Of a DNA stretch of 64,000 bases, positions 7,890-17,138 are shown one piece after another. Position 1 is the stretch's first letter. Each line of letters opens with the position of its first letter. The DNA is from Fictibacillus gelatini DSM 15865 (lineage in GTDB: Bacteria > Bacillota > Bacilli > Bacillales > Fictibacillaceae), in contig NZ_AUMP01000016.1 of assembly GCF_000430745.1 (NCBI RefSeq), positions 62,001 to 126,000 of the forward strand, in the 5' to 3' direction. Both the position numbers and the translations under genes were made by a program. The notes beneath the pieces are model-generated. The model was not told the DNA's origin, made no database searches, and saw nothing but the letters and a program-made list of their open reading frames with translations.

Positions 7890-8306
7890 ATGGAAAATAA
7901 AAAACATATGCCAATCACGAACCACCAAAACCGCCCAATGAACATGCCACCGAACATGAACATGCCGCCGAACATGAACATGCCGCCTAATATAAATATG
8001 CCAATGAATAAACCAATGAACGTTCCAATGAATGCTCCTATGAATGCGCCACTCAATAAACCAATCAATGCCCCGCTTAATGCTCCAATCAATGCGCCAA
8101 TCAATGCACCGATTGCTAAACACATTAGTTGCGCCCCGCCGGTTATGACGTGTGTGCCGATGTACGGATATGGCGGATATGGCGGTTATGGCGGTGGGTT
8201 CGGACCTGGATTTGCCTTAATTGTCGTCCTTTTCATCCTGTTGATCATCATCGGCTGCAGCTGTTGTGGCTTTGGAGGACGTAAAGGGGAGGTGTGCTGT
8301 AATTAA
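7890..8306 (+). CDS. YjcZ-type sporulation membrane protein with an Asn-Met-Pro repeat domain
   Basis: 138 residues in three parts. Residues about 17-75 are an imperfect tandem repeat based on PMNx / PPNMNM / PINA / PLNK units; the DNA repeats too, in 12- to 18-base units. Next comes a CAPPVMTCVPMYGYGGYGG hinge. The C-terminal block GPGFALIVVLFILLIIIG is the single hydrophobic segment characteristic of YjcZ/YczI-type sporulation miniproteins, here followed by a Cys-rich tail (CSCCGFGG, CCN). ATG 7890 has GGAGGG ahead; 20 further codons are open upstream. A CATAAGTTA at 7835 fits the sigma-E/K -10 pattern, but no -35 fits. The function is unknown; a mother-cell or coat role is inferred. Confidence 0.65.
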   Translation: MENKKHMPITNHQNRPMNMPPNMNMPPNMNMPPNINMPMNKPMNVPMNAPMNAPLNKPINAPLNAPINAPINAPIAKHISCAPPVMTCVPMYGYGGYGGYGGGFGPGFALIVVLFILLIIIGCSCCGFGGRKGEVCCN

Positions 8307-8344
8307 GTAAGAAAAAGGCGGATTTCTCCGCCTTTTTCTTACTT
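8305..8344. terminator. Bidirectional terminator, 18-bp perfect stem
   Basis: Arms of 18 bp around a TTTC loop (core AAAAAGGCGGA / TCCGCCTTTTT). The arms overlap the stop codons of both convergent genes (TAA ending 8306 and TTA at 8339). Confidence 0.93.
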
Positions 8345-8776
8345 ACAATATTCGTTATACGCATTGATTAAGTTCGCAACAATTTCTTCCGCACTATGGT
8401 CTTCGATTTCATGGCGATGGATGAAGTGGACAACTTCAGTGCCTTTTAATAGGGCCATTGAAGGAGAGGATGGCGGATAGCCTTCAAAATAATCTCTCAT
8501 TCTTGCTGTCGCTTCTTTATCCTGGCCAGCGAATACTGTTACAATGTGATCCGGTTTAACAGAATGAGAGAGCGAATGGATGGCGGACGGTCTTGCCAGC
8601 CCGGCTGCGCAACCGCAAACCGAGTTCACAAAAACAAGCGTCGTTCCGCTTACCTGCTCCATAAATTCATCGACTTCTTCCGCTGTCGTTAACTGTTTAA
8701 ATCCGGCATTTGTTAATTCATCTCTCATTGGTTGTGTAATTTGCTTCATATATTCTTCATATGCATTCATGTTCAT
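8339..8776 (-). CDS. brxA: Bacilliredoxin BrxA (YphP family)
   Basis: 145 residues with a thioredoxin-like fold and the active site NSVCGCAAGLARP (Cys54, Cys56). The CGC motif identifies BrxA/YphP, which removes bacillithiol from S-bacillithiolated proteins. Other family blocks are TTAEEVDEFME, VFAGQDKEATARMRDYF and PPSSPSMALLKGTEVVHFI with the cis-Pro. AGGAGG lies nine bases upstream of the start. Its presence implies the cell makes bacillithiol, whose synthesis genes are not in this window. Confidence 0.93.
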   Translation of the reverse strand: MNMNAYEEYMKQITQPMRDELTNAGFKQLTTAEEVDEFMEQVSGTTLVFVNSVCGCAAGLARPSAIHSLSHSVKPDHIVTVFAGQDKEATARMRDYFEGYPPSSPSMALLKGTEVVHFIHRHEIEDHSAEEIVANLINAYNEYCK

Positions 8777-8823
8777 TTTGTAGAGCCTCCTGAATTCCTT
8801 GATTCATTTCATTATATCGAATT

Positions 8824-9414
8824 TCATGCATCATTGAAACTTTGAAGTTTTGGCGAATTGTTCAAAAGAATGGTTGCGCCAAGCGCTGTTTGAAAATGTT
8901 GAAGCGCCCATTCATGGCCAATCGGATTGAAGCTTTGCACGGCATCTTCGTGAATAAATAGTTTAAATCCTTTATTGTAAGCATCTACCGCAGTATGCAA
9001 AACACAAATATCTGTACATACACCGATAAGATGGACCTCTGAAACATTTCGCTCCCGAAGCACAAGTTCGAGATCTGTGCCGGCAAACGCACTGTATCTT
9101 GTTTTATCCATCCAGTACACCTTTGATCGTTCAGACTCATTCAATCCTTCGAGTAAACAGCCAAGATCGCCATACATCTCTCGCCCTTTCGTTCCCCTGA
9201 TATTATGTGGTGGAAACAAATTGGTTTCTGGATGATAAGGATCTCCTTCTTCGTGAACATCCACCGCAAGTACAACAAACTCGCCATTTTGAATAAATTC
9301 ACGGGTGATCTCGACCATTCTTTTTTCTATCGATTGCCCGACAGCACCACACGTCAGTTTCCCGTCATTTGCAACAAAATCATTCGTATAATCAATCACA
9401 ATCAATGCTTTCAC
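8824..9414 (-). CDS. pncA: Nicotinamidase
   Basis: 196 residues of the isochorismatase/cysteine hydrolase family, converting nicotinamide to nicotinate in NAD salvage. Catalytic residues are visible: Asp8 (VIDYTNDF), Lys104 (WMDKTRYSAFAGT) and Cys137 (GVCTDICVLH). The metal-binding Asp/His pair is in VDVHEEGDPYHPE. The start is GTG at 9414 with GGGGGAG seven bases upstream; the ten extra open codons upstream lack a binding site. Cytosolic; it feeds the pathway that NadE (1952-2779) completes. Confidence 0.92.
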   Translation of the reverse strand: MKALIVIDYTNDFVANDGKLTCGAVGQSIEKRMVEITREFIQNGEFVVLAVDVHEEGDPYHPETNLFPPHNIRGTKGREMYGDLGCLLEGLNESERSKVYWMDKTRYSAFAGTDLELVLRERNVSEVHLIGVCTDICVLHTAVDAYNKGFKLFIHEDAVQSFNPIGHEWALQHFQTALGATILLNNSPKLQSFNDA

Positions 9415-9601
9415 TCGTATTCTCCCCCATCGGTATTTTGTCATTTTTAAATAGTATACACTACCTGATGATGGACAAAAAAGATAGACTAACGCTTAAC
9501 TGATGAAATATAATAATAGTGGAAAGATTCTAACAATACCAGAATGTGAGGTGAATGGACTTTTTTCTTTCAATACATGAATGAATCAGGGGGGGAATTG
9601 G

Positions 9602-9928
9602 ATGTTATCCGAAAAGAACTTCTCGGACAAAGAAGTAAATTATTCTAAAATTGCCTCATCTTCTTTATTTAAAACACTTCTTCGCTCAAAGAAAAACTTC
9701 ATTTTGCCAATGACGATCTTCTTCTTCGTATTCTACTTTGCCTTGCCTGTCATGACTTCTTACTCCACGGTATTAAACACAAACGCGCTTGGTGACATTA
9801 CATGGGCCTGGATTTTCGCCTTTGCCCAATTTGTGATGACATGGGCTTTATGCATTTTTTATTCAAAAAAAGCTGCCAGGTTTGATTCAATCGTTGATGA
9901 AATTAAACGTGAAGAGGAGTTGGGGTAG
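9602..9928 (+). CDS. DUF485 membrane protein, partner of the downstream symporter
   Basis: 108 residues with two predicted transmembrane helices (about residues 36-58 and 70-92), the layout of DUF485 (YwcB/YjcH) proteins that are nearly always encoded before an acetate-type sodium:solute symporter, as here. The last codon is followed directly by the symporter ATG, so translation is likely coupled. ATG 9602 is chosen because GGGGGG lies just upstream; seven more codons are open. The accessory role is inferred from conserved gene order. Confidence 0.82.
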   Translation: MLSEKNFSDKEVNYSKIASSSLFKTLLRSKKNFILPMTIFFFVFYFALPVMTSYSTVLNTNALGDITWAWIFAFAQFVMTWALCIFYSKKAARFDSIVDEIKREEELG

Positions 9929-11467
9929 ATGAACACGACTGCGTTTATCCTGTTTCTCATTATCGTTGCTTTAACATTAGTCATTACGTATTTTGCCGCC
10001 AAACGCACTAACACGACGAGTGAATTTTATACCGCAAATGGCGGATTGACGGGTTGGCAAAATGGATTGGCAATTGCCGGTGATTACATGTCTGCTGCAT
10101 CTTTTCTAGGGATTGCCGGTTCGATTGCCTTAACCGGATTCGACGGTTTCTTTTACTCGATCGGCTTCCTTGTTGCCTATTTAGTCGTTCTTTATCTCGT
10201 TGCAGAGCCTCTCAGAAACCTTGGAAAATATACGATGGCCGATATGATTGCTGCCCGTTTTAACGATAAAAAAGTACGCGGGGTTGCGGCATTAAATACG
10301 ATGACGATTTCTATTTTTTATATGATTGCCCAACTTGTCGGTGCTGGCGCCTTAATAAAGCTTTTATTAGGATTGTCATATACGTCATCTGTGCTCATCG
10401 TCGGTGTTTTAATGACGGTTTACGTCGTATTTGGCGGGATGATGGCTACAAGCTGGGTGCAAATCGTTAAGGCCGTTCTGCTGATGGCAGGAACCTTTCT
10501 TATTTCAATTATGGTGTTTGCCAAATTCGACTTTAATATCACGTCGATGTTTACCCATATGAAAACGGCGACTCCTCTTGGGGAAATGTTTCTTAACCCG
10601 GGCAACAAATATAAAGTTCCTCTTGATACGATTTCTCTCAACCTTGCTCTCGTCCTTGGAACAGCCGGGCTTCCTCATATACTTATTCGTTTCTTTACGG
10701 TAAAAGATGCCCCTACTGCAAGAAAATCGGTCGTACACGCAACGTGGATCATTGGACTTTTTTATATATTAACCGTTTTTCTTGGCTTTGGAGCCGCCGC
10801 TTTTGTCGGAACTGAGAACATTGTTAAGGCAAATCCTGCCGGTAATATGGCAGCCCCATTACTTGCCGAGTCACTTGGCGGCGACTTTTTATTTGCATTT
10901 ATTTCCGCCGTTGCTTTTGCTACGATTCTTGCGGTCGTCGCCGGTCTCGTATTATCCGCTGCATCCGCATTTGCACACGATTTTTATGGACAAATTCTTC
11001 GCCGCGGAAATGCAACTGAAAAGGAACAAATGAAGGCGGCGAGATGGGCTTCGGTAGGCGTTGCCGTTCTATCTATTTTATTGTCGCTTTTTGCGCAAAA
11101 ATTAAATGTGGCTTTCCTTGTCAGCTTAGCCTTTGCTGTTGCCGCCAGCGCCAATTTGCCAATCATTTTGCTCACAATTTTTTGGAAACGTTTCAATACT
11201 ACAGGAGCCGTAACAGGAATGCTTATTGGGCTGTTCAGTTCTTTACTTCTAGTGGCAATCAGCCCGAGCGTCTGGTCACCAGTTCCGGGGAGTGCTATTT
11301 TTGTCGGGGATCCGATCTTCCCATTGGCCAACCCCGGCATCATTTCCATCCCGTTAGGATTTATTGGGGCCTTTCTTGGAACGATTCTTTCTTCAAAAGA
11401 AATCGATGAAAAGAAATTTGATGAAATACTTGTCAGGGCCAATACGGGGATCGGAATTAAAAAATAA
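9929..11467 (+). CDS. Sodium:solute symporter family, acetate/monocarboxylate type (YwcA/ActP-like)
   Basis: 512 residues with about 13 transmembrane segments. SSS family blocks are FYTANGGLTGWQNGLAIAGDYMSAASFLG near the N-terminus, then GTAGLPHILIRFFTVKDAPTARKS and the VLSAASAFAHDFY block. Best fit is the ActP/YwcA branch, which imports acetate and other short carboxylates with cations. It follows the DUF485 gene without a gap (stop TAG, then ATG). A strong bidirectional terminator follows. The substrate is inferred. Confidence 0.85.
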   Translation: MNTTAFILFLIIVALTLVITYFAAKRTNTTSEFYTANGGLTGWQNGLAIAGDYMSAASFLGIAGSIALTGFDGFFYSIGFLVAYLVVLYLVAEPLRNLGKYTMADMIAARFNDKKVRGVAALNTMTISIFYMIAQLVGAGALIKLLLGLSYTSSVLIVGVLMTVYVVFGGMMATSWVQIVKAVLLMAGTFLISIMVFAKFDFNITSMFTHMKTATPLGEMFLNPGNKYKVPLDTISLNLALVLGTAGLPHILIRFFTVKDAPTARKSVVHATWIIGLFYILTVFLGFGAAAFVGTENIVKANPAGNMAAPLLAESLGGDFLFAFISAVAFATILAVVAGLVLSAASAFAHDFYGQILRRGNATEKEQMKAARWASVGVAVLSILLSLFAQKLNVAFLVSLAFAVAASANLPIILLTIFWKRFNTTGAVTGMLIGLFSSLLLVAISPSVWSPVPGSAIFVGDPIFPLANPGIISIPLGFIGAFLGTILSSKEIDEKKFDEILVRANTGIGIKK

Positions 11468-11504
11468 CAAACACCGGAGGAATTTTTCCCTCCGGTGTTT
11501 GTTA
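11466..11504. terminator. Bidirectional terminator between symporter and permease genes
   Basis: 14-bp stem ACAAACACCGGAGG / CCTCCGGTGTTTGT at a convergent gene pair. Confidence 0.92.
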
Positions 11505-11509
11505 TTAGT

Positions 11510-12913
11510 TTATTTTCGGGTTGATTTCCTGACGATCGGATAAAAGATAATCCCGCAAGCCAGCATACCGATCCCGAACAAGAATGTTTTTAAATCGGCT
11601 GTCCCGGCTTTAATCACCCAGGCCGAATAAATCGTTGCCGCAATCGAAATGACCCCATCCACAAAACGGGCGCGACTGAATCTATTTTCATAGGTTTCAC
11701 CGCTGAAGACAAGTTTGACTTGATACAAGCATGCAAATACATAAGGCACTAAAAACGCAAGCGTTGCGACAAAAATGACAAAATTATAAGCATCTGCCAT
11801 TGAATGGGAAACAACTGAAAAAATAAATAATTGCGTAAAAATATTTGTCATCGTTAATGAAAATACAGGGGTTCCTCTGCCATTTTCTTTTGCAAAAGAC
11901 GGTAAGAACATTTTCCGTTTTGCCGCCTGATAAGGAACTTCAGAAGAAAGCAAAATCCAGCCGATTGTCGCGCCTAAAAGAGAGACCATTCCAAGTAAAG
12001 CCATAATGTAACTCCCTGAAGGGCCGATGACCGTCGAAAGTGCATCGACAAGCGGCTTTTGTGAAGCAAGCAGCTCTTTCTTCGAAAGTGTGCCCATGAC
12101 GAGAAATGTGATACTAATGTAAAGAATAAGCGCTAAAATAAGACCAAATATTGTTGCCTTTTTCACATCACTTTGTTTTTTTGCCCGTGTTGAAAATACA
12201 ACGGCCGATTCAATCCCGATAAATGCCCATAAAGTCGCAACCGCGGCATGATTGATCTGGCCAACAAGTCCAATCGTATGACCTGACGCTTGATCGATTC
12301 GTCCTTCGGCAAATGGCGTTAGGTGGCTAGATTGAAAAGCAAATAAACATAAGACAATAAATAGAGCAAAGCCAAGTACTTTAGCTGCCGTTGCGGCAAG
12401 GTTCAATTTCCCGGCACCGCTTACTCCTCGTAAAATAATATAATGCATTCCCCATAAAAGCATACTGCAAACAAGAAATGTTATAAATCCTCCCTCCGTA
12501 ATAGCGGCACTTCCAATTGAAAATAGACGCCTTTGGCTCGTCAATATCGGGAAAAAAGTAGATAGATAACTAGCAAATGTTGTAATGATTGCCACATTCC
12601 CTGCGAAATTAGCCACCCAATATCCCCAACTGACAAGGTAGCCCAAAAGTAGGGAACGTTCCGTATTTGGCTTAAATAAAGCGAGTGCATAATTTTGCGG
12701 GCCACCATTGAGTGACGGCTTTCGAATGCTTAAATTTCCAAAAACTAATGCCGTCAAGAGTACGCCAATTCCGGTAATGAGCCATGCCCCAAGGACTCCC
12801 GCGGGGCTTGCCACTTCCGCAAGCGAGCGAGGCAGCATAAAAATTCCGGAACCGACCATGTTTCCGACAACAAGTGCAGTAAGGACCCAGAGTCCGAGCC
12901 TTTTTTCTTTCAT
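11510..12913 (-). CDS. APC-superfamily amino acid permease (arginine/ornithine antiporter type)
   Basis: 467 residues with about 12 transmembrane segments. The N-terminal LTALVVGNMVGSGIFMLPRS block carries the GSG substrate-binding loop, and LWAFIGIESAVVFSTRAKKQSDVKKAT is the conserved loop of the basic amino-acid/polyamine antiporter branch (ArcD, LysI, YvsH). It probably exchanges a basic amino acid or polyamine, which would suit the lysine cluster at 20-30 kb, but that link is speculative. ATG 12913 is preceded by GGGAGGA; nine further codons are open upstream. Confidence 0.78.
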   Translation of the reverse strand: MKEKRLGLWVLTALVVGNMVGSGIFMLPRSLAEVASPAGVLGAWLITGIGVLLTALVFGNLSIRKPSLNGGPQNYALALFKPNTERSLLLGYLVSWGYWVANFAGNVAIITTFASYLSTFFPILTSQRRLFSIGSAAITEGGFITFLVCSMLLWGMHYIILRGVSGAGKLNLAATAAKVLGFALFIVLCLFAFQSSHLTPFAEGRIDQASGHTIGLVGQINHAAVATLWAFIGIESAVVFSTRAKKQSDVKKATIFGLILALILYISITFLVMGTLSKKELLASQKPLVDALSTVIGPSGSYIMALLGMVSLLGATIGWILLSSEVPYQAAKRKMFLPSFAKENGRGTPVFSLTMTNIFTQLFIFSVVSHSMADAYNFVIFVATLAFLVPYVFACLYQVKLVFSGETYENRFSRARFVDGVISIAATIYSAWVIKAGTADLKTFLFGIGMLACGIIFYPIVRKSTRK

Positions 12914-13020
12914 GATGTATCCTCCCAGATGTACAAACAAAAATTACATAGTTTAATTAATTCGCTATCACAATAGTACATTAGCAAACTAAAGTATACA
13001 AGTAGTTTATTTTTCCAGCA

Positions 13021-13062
13021 AAAAACAAACACGTACCATGTTACCGGCACGTGTTTGTTTTT
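13021..13062 (-). terminator. Terminator of cvfB
   Basis: 14-bp stem AAAAACAAACACGT / ACGTGTTTGTTTTT directly after the cvfB stop codon. Confidence 0.9.
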
Positions 13063-13927
13063 ATATTTTTAAAATGGTCTGCCCATCTTCTTGCACAATT
13101 TTATTTTCCTTCATTAGTTTTCCAAGCGCCCTTTTAAACGCTGCTTTACTAATATTAAACACCTGTTTAATTTCTTCTGGATCGGACTTGTCCGTATAAG
13201 GCATATAGCCTTTATGCTCTTTTAAATATTGATAAATTTTCTCTGCATCTTCATTATATGCATGTTCTTTTCTTGGTCTCATCGAAAGGTTAACCCTGCC
13301 GTCTTCGCGGACAAAGGCTACCCTGCAATCAACCAATTCCCCAAGCCTCAAGGTTTTCGTCATTTCTTCATGATGAATGAATCCGATCCATTCTTTCTCA
13401 GTAAAAACAAGAGCGCCATATTCATTTAAGCGATAAACTCTCCCTTTCGTCATTTCGTTAAAACTATCTTCATCTGCGCTCACTGCTTGTTCAACCATTT
13501 CTTCTTCCGTCGCCAAATCAGCAAATAGCCGGCCTTTTTTATCCAATTTCAATCCACAATATAATTCATCCCCAATTTCTGGCCATTGGCTAAATTTGTG
13601 CGGAAGATCATCCTTTGACAACAGAACATCTTTACTGATTCCCATATCCAGAAAAACCCCAAGATTGCGCCTCGATCCGACGACTTTTAGCCAGGCGAGA
13701 GAATCAAGCCGCACTTTAGGATTTGCCATCGTTGCAGCAAGCCGGCCTTCGTGATCCTGGTACAGGAAAACTTCAATTTCTTCGCCTTCTAAAAGTTCCC
13801 TTAAAGCCTCACGTTTATGTAATAGCACATCTTCCTGTCCGTTTGACAAAAAATAGCCAAATTCGGTTATACGCTCTACTTTTAGTTTATGGATTTCTCC
13901 AGCCCGTAATTGCTTATTCACTATCAT
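13061..13927 (-). CDS. cvfB: S1-domain RNA-binding protein CvfB (YitL)
   Basis: 288 residues. Tandem S1-like domains in the first ~210 residues (AGEIHKLKVERITEFGYFLSN, RLNEYGALVFTEKEWIGFIHHEEM) are followed by a winged-helix C-terminus (ADEI-type segment EEIKQVFNISKAAFKRALGKLMKENKI), the CvfB/YitL layout. In Staphylococcus aureus CvfB binds RNA and affects virulence gene expression; its role in Bacillus is not settled. Several starts are possible; ATG 13927 has AGGAAGG just ahead. Monocistronic with its own terminator. Confidence 0.87.
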   Translation of the reverse strand: MIVNKQLRAGEIHKLKVERITEFGYFLSNGQEDVLLHKREALRELLEGEEIEVFLYQDHEGRLAATMANPKVRLDSLAWLKVVGSRRNLGVFLDMGISKDVLLSKDDLPHKFSQWPEIGDELYCGLKLDKKGRLFADLATEEEMVEQAVSADEDSFNEMTKGRVYRLNEYGALVFTEKEWIGFIHHEEMTKTLRLGELVDCRVAFVREDGRVNLSMRPRKEHAYNEDAEKIYQYLKEHKGYMPYTDKSDPEEIKQVFNISKAAFKRALGKLMKENKIVQEDGQTILKI

Positions 13928-13980
13928 CTTCCTTCCTCTCATCAGTCGTTCATATTTAGTATGTAATAAACGCGGAAAAG

Positions 13981-14014
13981 GATAAACCTACTTACGTGAT
14001 GAAGTAGGCTTATC
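13981..14014 (-). terminator. Terminator of the yycC-like gene
   Basis: Stem AAGCCTACTT / AAGTAGGTTT (minus strand, one G-T pair) with a T-rich tail, five bases after the stop codon. Confidence 0.72.
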
Positions 14015-14018
14015 ATTC

Positions 14019-14168
14019 TTATTTGTCGTTTTTTTCTTCCTCTTTAGCCGCTTCCATCATTTTTTGTACAAGAATGTGCTGCGGCATATGCATTATTTCT
14101 TCAATCGGCACCTTTAATTTTTCCGAAAGCTTAATGGCCGTTTCAGCTGAAATTTGATTTGGGCGCAT
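14019..14168 (-). CDS. YycC-like small protein (49 residues)
   Basis: A short gene easily overlooked. It begins MRPNQISAETAIKLSEKLKV, continues with PIEEIMHMPQHILVQKMMEA and ends in a charged EEEKNDK tail. This closely resembles the YycC-like family of Bacillaceae, whose function is unknown. The ATG at 14168 has a strong GGAGGGG six to eight bases upstream, and a hairpin terminator follows, so it is a complete transcription unit between fhs and cvfB. Confidence 0.8.
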   Translation of the reverse strand: MRPNQISAETAIKLSEKLKVPIEEIMHMPQHILVQKMMEAAKEEEKNDK

Positions 14169-14212
14169 TTAAATCCCCTCCGTAAAATCATTATACCAAA
14201 GAGGTCAGCATA

Positions 14213-15901
14213 TTAAAATAAACCGATGGCATTCCCATCGTCCGTAACATCCATATTTAATGCCGCAGGCTTTTTCGGCAAGCCCGGCATCGTCATGACA
14301 TCACCGGTTAAAGCGACAATAAAGCCCGCGCCAATTGATGCTTTCAGCTCTCGAATGGTAATGACAAAATCTTTTGGACGACCGATTTTCTTCGGATCAT
14401 CCGACAAAGAATATTGTGTTTTCGCCATACATACCGGCAGCAGTCCCCATCCTTCATCATCAAACTGTTTTAATTGGGATATTGCCTTTGGTGAAAATTG
14501 GACACCGCTAGCTCCATATACTTTTTCGGCTATCGTTATAATTTTTTCTTCAAGAGACATGTCAAGAGTATAAAGTGGTTTATACTCATTCTTTCCAGTT
14601 TCAATTACTTCAATTACTTTGCGGGCAAGAGCCTCTCCCCCTTCGCCTCCTTTTAACCAGACATCCGCCATTTCTACCGGAATATTGCGATCACGACACC
14701 ATTTTTCGATATACTCGATCTCGCTTTCAAAATCGTGAACAAAATGGTTAATGGCAACAACGAAAGGAAGTCCGAATGCCTTAATCGTTTCAATATGTTT
14801 TTCTATATTAGCCATTCCCGATGCGAGGGCGGCTACATTTTCATCTTGCAGTTTATCTTTTGGCACGCCGCCATGCATTTTCAACGCTCTGACGGTCGCC
14901 ACAATGACGACCGCGCTCGGCTTAATATTTGCAGCGCGCGCCTTAATATTTAAAAATTTCTCGGCACCTAAATCGGCTCCAAATCCAGCTTCTGTTACGA
15001 CATAATCACCAAGTTTTGCTGCTATTTTTGTCGCTAATACACTATTGCAACCATGCGCAATGTTAGCAAAGGGGCCGCCGTGAATGATGGCGGGTGTATT
15101 TTCTAATGTTTGAACAAGATTTGGCCTTAATGCATCTTTTAAAAGCAAAGTTAATGCCCCTTCTACTTTTAAATCGCCGACAGTCACCGGCTTTTTATTG
15201 TAATCATATGCGACAACCATTCTAGACAACCGCTTTTTCAAGTCGTTCACATCGTTTGCCAGGCAAAAAATCGCCATCACTTCTGAGGCAACCGTTATAT
15301 CGAAGCCATCTTCACGCGGCACACCCTGCACCGGGCCACCAAGGCCAACGATGATGTTTCTTAAAGCTCTATCGTTCATGTCCATCACTCGTTTCCAGAC
15401 GATACGGCGCGGATCGATATTTAATTCATTCCCTTGATGAATATGGTTGTCAATAAGGGCAGCCAGGGCGTTATTCGCGGTAGTTATCGCATGAATGTCA
15501 CCTGTAAAATGAAGGTTAATATCCTCCATTGGCATCACCTGGGAATATCCGCCTCCCGCTGCCCCTCCTTTCATTCCCATACTTGGCCCAAGGGAAGGTT
15601 CCCTCAAGGCAATGATGGCTTTTTTGCCAATTCGATTAAGAGCCTGGCCAAGTCCAACCGTAACCGTGGATTTCCCTTCTCCTGCCGGTGTTGGATTAAT
15701 GGAAGTGACTAAAATGATTTTTCCATCTTTTTTTGTTTTTAATTTTTCAATTAGGCTTAAAGATAGTTTTGCTTTATATCGTCCGTACGGTTCCCAATCC
15801 TCTTCTTCAATGTGAAGTTGCTTGACGATTTCTTCAATGCGGACCATTTTCGTTTCGTGGGCAATTTCAATATCCGATTTATATTTAATTTTTTCAATCA
15901 T
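14213..15901 (-). CDS. fhs: Formate-tetrahydrofolate ligase
   Basis: 562 residues. Makes 10-formyl-THF from formate, THF and ATP, linking formate to purine and fMet-tRNA synthesis. The P-loop TPAGEGKST is at about residues 71-79; further family blocks are [23 protein letters not shown], the LTGDIHAI-type block (here [13 protein letters not shown]), [14 protein letters not shown] and [14 protein letters not shown] near the end. ATG 15901 follows AAAGGGAG; the 11-codon upstream extension is not needed. Monocistronic. Confidence 0.96.
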   Translation of the reverse strand: MIEKIKYKSDIEIAHETKMVRIEEIVKQLHIEEEDWEPYGRYKAKLSLSLIEKLKTKKDGKIILVTSINPTPAGEGKSTVTVGLGQALNRIGKKAIIALREPSLGPSMGMKGGAAGGGYSQVMPMEDINLHFTGDIHAITTANNALAALIDNHIHQGNELNIDPRRIVWKRVMDMNDRALRNIIVGLGGPVQGVPREDGFDITVASEVMAIFCLANDVNDLKKRLSRMVVAYDYNKKPVTVGDLKVEGALTLLLKDALRPNLVQTLENTPAIIHGGPFANIAHGCNSVLATKIAAKLGDYVVTEAGFGADLGAEKFLNIKARAANIKPSAVVIVATVRALKMHGGVPKDKLQDENVAALASGMANIEKHIETIKAFGLPFVVAINHFVHDFESEIEYIEKWCRDRNIPVEMADVWLKGGEGGEALARKVIEVIETGKNEYKPLYTLDMSLEEKIITIAEKVYGASGVQFSPKAISQLKQFDDEGWGLLPVCMAKTQYSLSDDPKKIGRPKDFVITIRELKASIGAGFIVALTGDVMTMPGLPKKPAALNMDVTDDGNAIGLF

Positions 15902-16070
15902 GTCAGTAACTCCCTTTAGCAAGAATACAATCACCGCTATTATTTTACATAAAAATTGGGCAAACAGCCAATTAAACCGCTTTCAAAAAGTGGCGAACTT
16001 TCTCTTTTTTAGTTTATACTGTTGAATAAAGCAAAATCATTAAAAATTTAAATGTTTGGAGGTAAAATGA

Positions 16071-16400
16071 ATGGCTACAATTACGGTTGAAGGATTTGGT
16101 GAATTTCAAATTGAAAAAGGCAGAAAACTTGTTACCGCTTTAGAAGACAACGGAGTGGATATTCTTCATCGCTGCGGCGGGAATGCAAAATGCACAACAT
16201 GCCGGATCGAAGTATTAGAAGGTGACTTTGGAGAAATGAATGAAAAGGAAAAAGCGAAGCTTGAATCCGCAGGGCTGATTGACCAAAACATTCGATTATC
16301 ATGCCAGGTGCTTGTCGATGGAGATGTGACCATTCGTCCGGTCATGACGGTTACTTCTGAAGGAAAAGACGCCGGTCCACGACCTTCAGAAGAATTATAA
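16071..16400 (+). CDS. 2Fe-2S ferredoxin
   Basis: 109 residues of the plant/adrenodoxin-type fold. Cluster ligands are visible in HRCGGNAKCTTCRIEV (C-x5-C-x2-C) and the distant RLSCQV. The N-terminal beta strands (TITVEGFGEFQIEKGRKL) and the acidic helix GDFGEMNEKEKAKLE are typical. It is a soluble electron carrier; the partner is unknown. ATG 16071 follows TTTGGAGGTAAA. A TATACT at 16014-16019 could be its -10, with TTGTGA-like sequence not evident at -35. Confidence 0.88.
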   Translation: MATITVEGFGEFQIEKGRKLVTALEDNGVDILHRCGGNAKCTTCRIEVLEGDFGEMNEKEKAKLESAGLIDQNIRLSCQVLVDGDVTIRPVMTVTSEGKDAGPRPSEEL

Positions 16401-16504
16401 TCCCTTTAAAATATTGGATGAAGCAACCGTTTTTCCCTTCCCGGTCTCTGGATAAATCATCACATTGTACATAAACTAAAAAGGGAAAAAGGAGGGTGAA
16501 AAAC

Positions 16505-16753
16505 ATGGGAGAACCTTATAATGATCTTATGCAAGTCAAAATGTCGATCAAGGCTGCCGAACGGATGATCGGGCAGGCGACGATGAGCATGGATCATGAC
16601 CAGCTAAACGATGCTAAACGGGCATTAAATGACGCAAAGCATCAATATCAAAATGCCATAGGCAATGCTACTGGTGTAGATAACATGTTTTTAGCGCATT
16701 GCGGCGAATTAATCAGCCAGTGCGAACAACAAATAAATGAAGCATTGCGTTAA
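16505..16753 (+). CDS. DUF2564 family protein
   Basis: 82 residues, all helical (MSIKAAERMIGQATMSMDHD, LNDAKRALNDAKHQYQNA, ELISQCEQQINEA). The AAERMIGQATMSMD block is the best match I know to the Bacillus DUF2564 family, of unknown function. AAAGGAGG lies about ten bases before ATG 16505; a GTG three codons earlier overlaps the Shine-Dalgarno and is rejected. Terminated by a hairpin shared with the convergent gene. Confidence 0.68.
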   Translation: MGEPYNDLMQVKMSIKAAERMIGQATMSMDHDQLNDAKRALNDAKHQYQNAIGNATGVDNMFLAHCGELISQCEQQINEALR

Positions 16754-16781
16754 AAAAGAAGCGAGATTTCGCTTCTTTTTT
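16753..16781. terminator. Bidirectional terminator
   Basis: Stem AAAAAAGAAGCGA / TCGCTTCTTTTTT between convergent genes. Confidence 0.9.
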
Positions 16782-17088
16782 ACTTTAAAACTGGTTCACC
16801 GATTTTGTTTTCAAACAAGTTTCTACAATAACGGAGGGCACTTTTTTTATTCGTGATCTTATGCTGCTTAAATGCTTCCAAAAGCGCAATGTAATAACTC
16901 CCATCAAATTCGCGTTGTACTTTCAATGTATATTCAATGGCAACTGTTACGAGCGAATCGTCCGCATCCGTTAAATATTTGCCGAATTCAACAAACGCTT
17001 TCTCACTGTCCTTTAATTTGATACCCTTTGATGCAAGAAACATTAAATAGTCTTCCAATGAATTATGATGCACTTTCCATCCATCCAA
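16780..17088 (-). CDS. Conserved hypothetical protein (possibly DUF6123)
   Basis: 102 residues, soluble, helix-rich (SLEDYLMFLASKGIKLKDSE, YTLKVQREFDGSYYIALLEA). It resembles small Bacillus proteins found beside ypeP-type genes; my DUF6123 label is tentative. The start is uncertain: TTG 17088 opens the frame but has only a weak purine stretch ahead. It lies 50 bases downstream of the RNase H-like gene on the same strand, probably one transcript. Confidence 0.6.
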   Translation of the reverse strand: MDGWKVHHNSLEDYLMFLASKGIKLKDSEKAFVEFGKYLTDADDSLVTVAIEYTLKVQREFDGSYYIALLEAFKQHKITNKKSALRYCRNLFENKIGEPVLK

Positions 17089-17138
17089 TCTTGCGAATCT
17101 TCATTTCATACTTAGAATTGTATCAATTTAAAGTATTA

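Noticed and set aside
7930-8120. Short tandem DNA repeats, possible CRISPR array
   Set aside because: Repeats are 12-18 bases, contiguous, without unique spacers, and keep a coding frame; they encode a repetitive protein.
7865-8125. 86-codon antisense frame over the repeat gene (Ile-Gly-Ala-Leu repeats)
   Set aside because: It is the mirror of the Asn-Met-Pro repeat on the other strand and has no independent signals.
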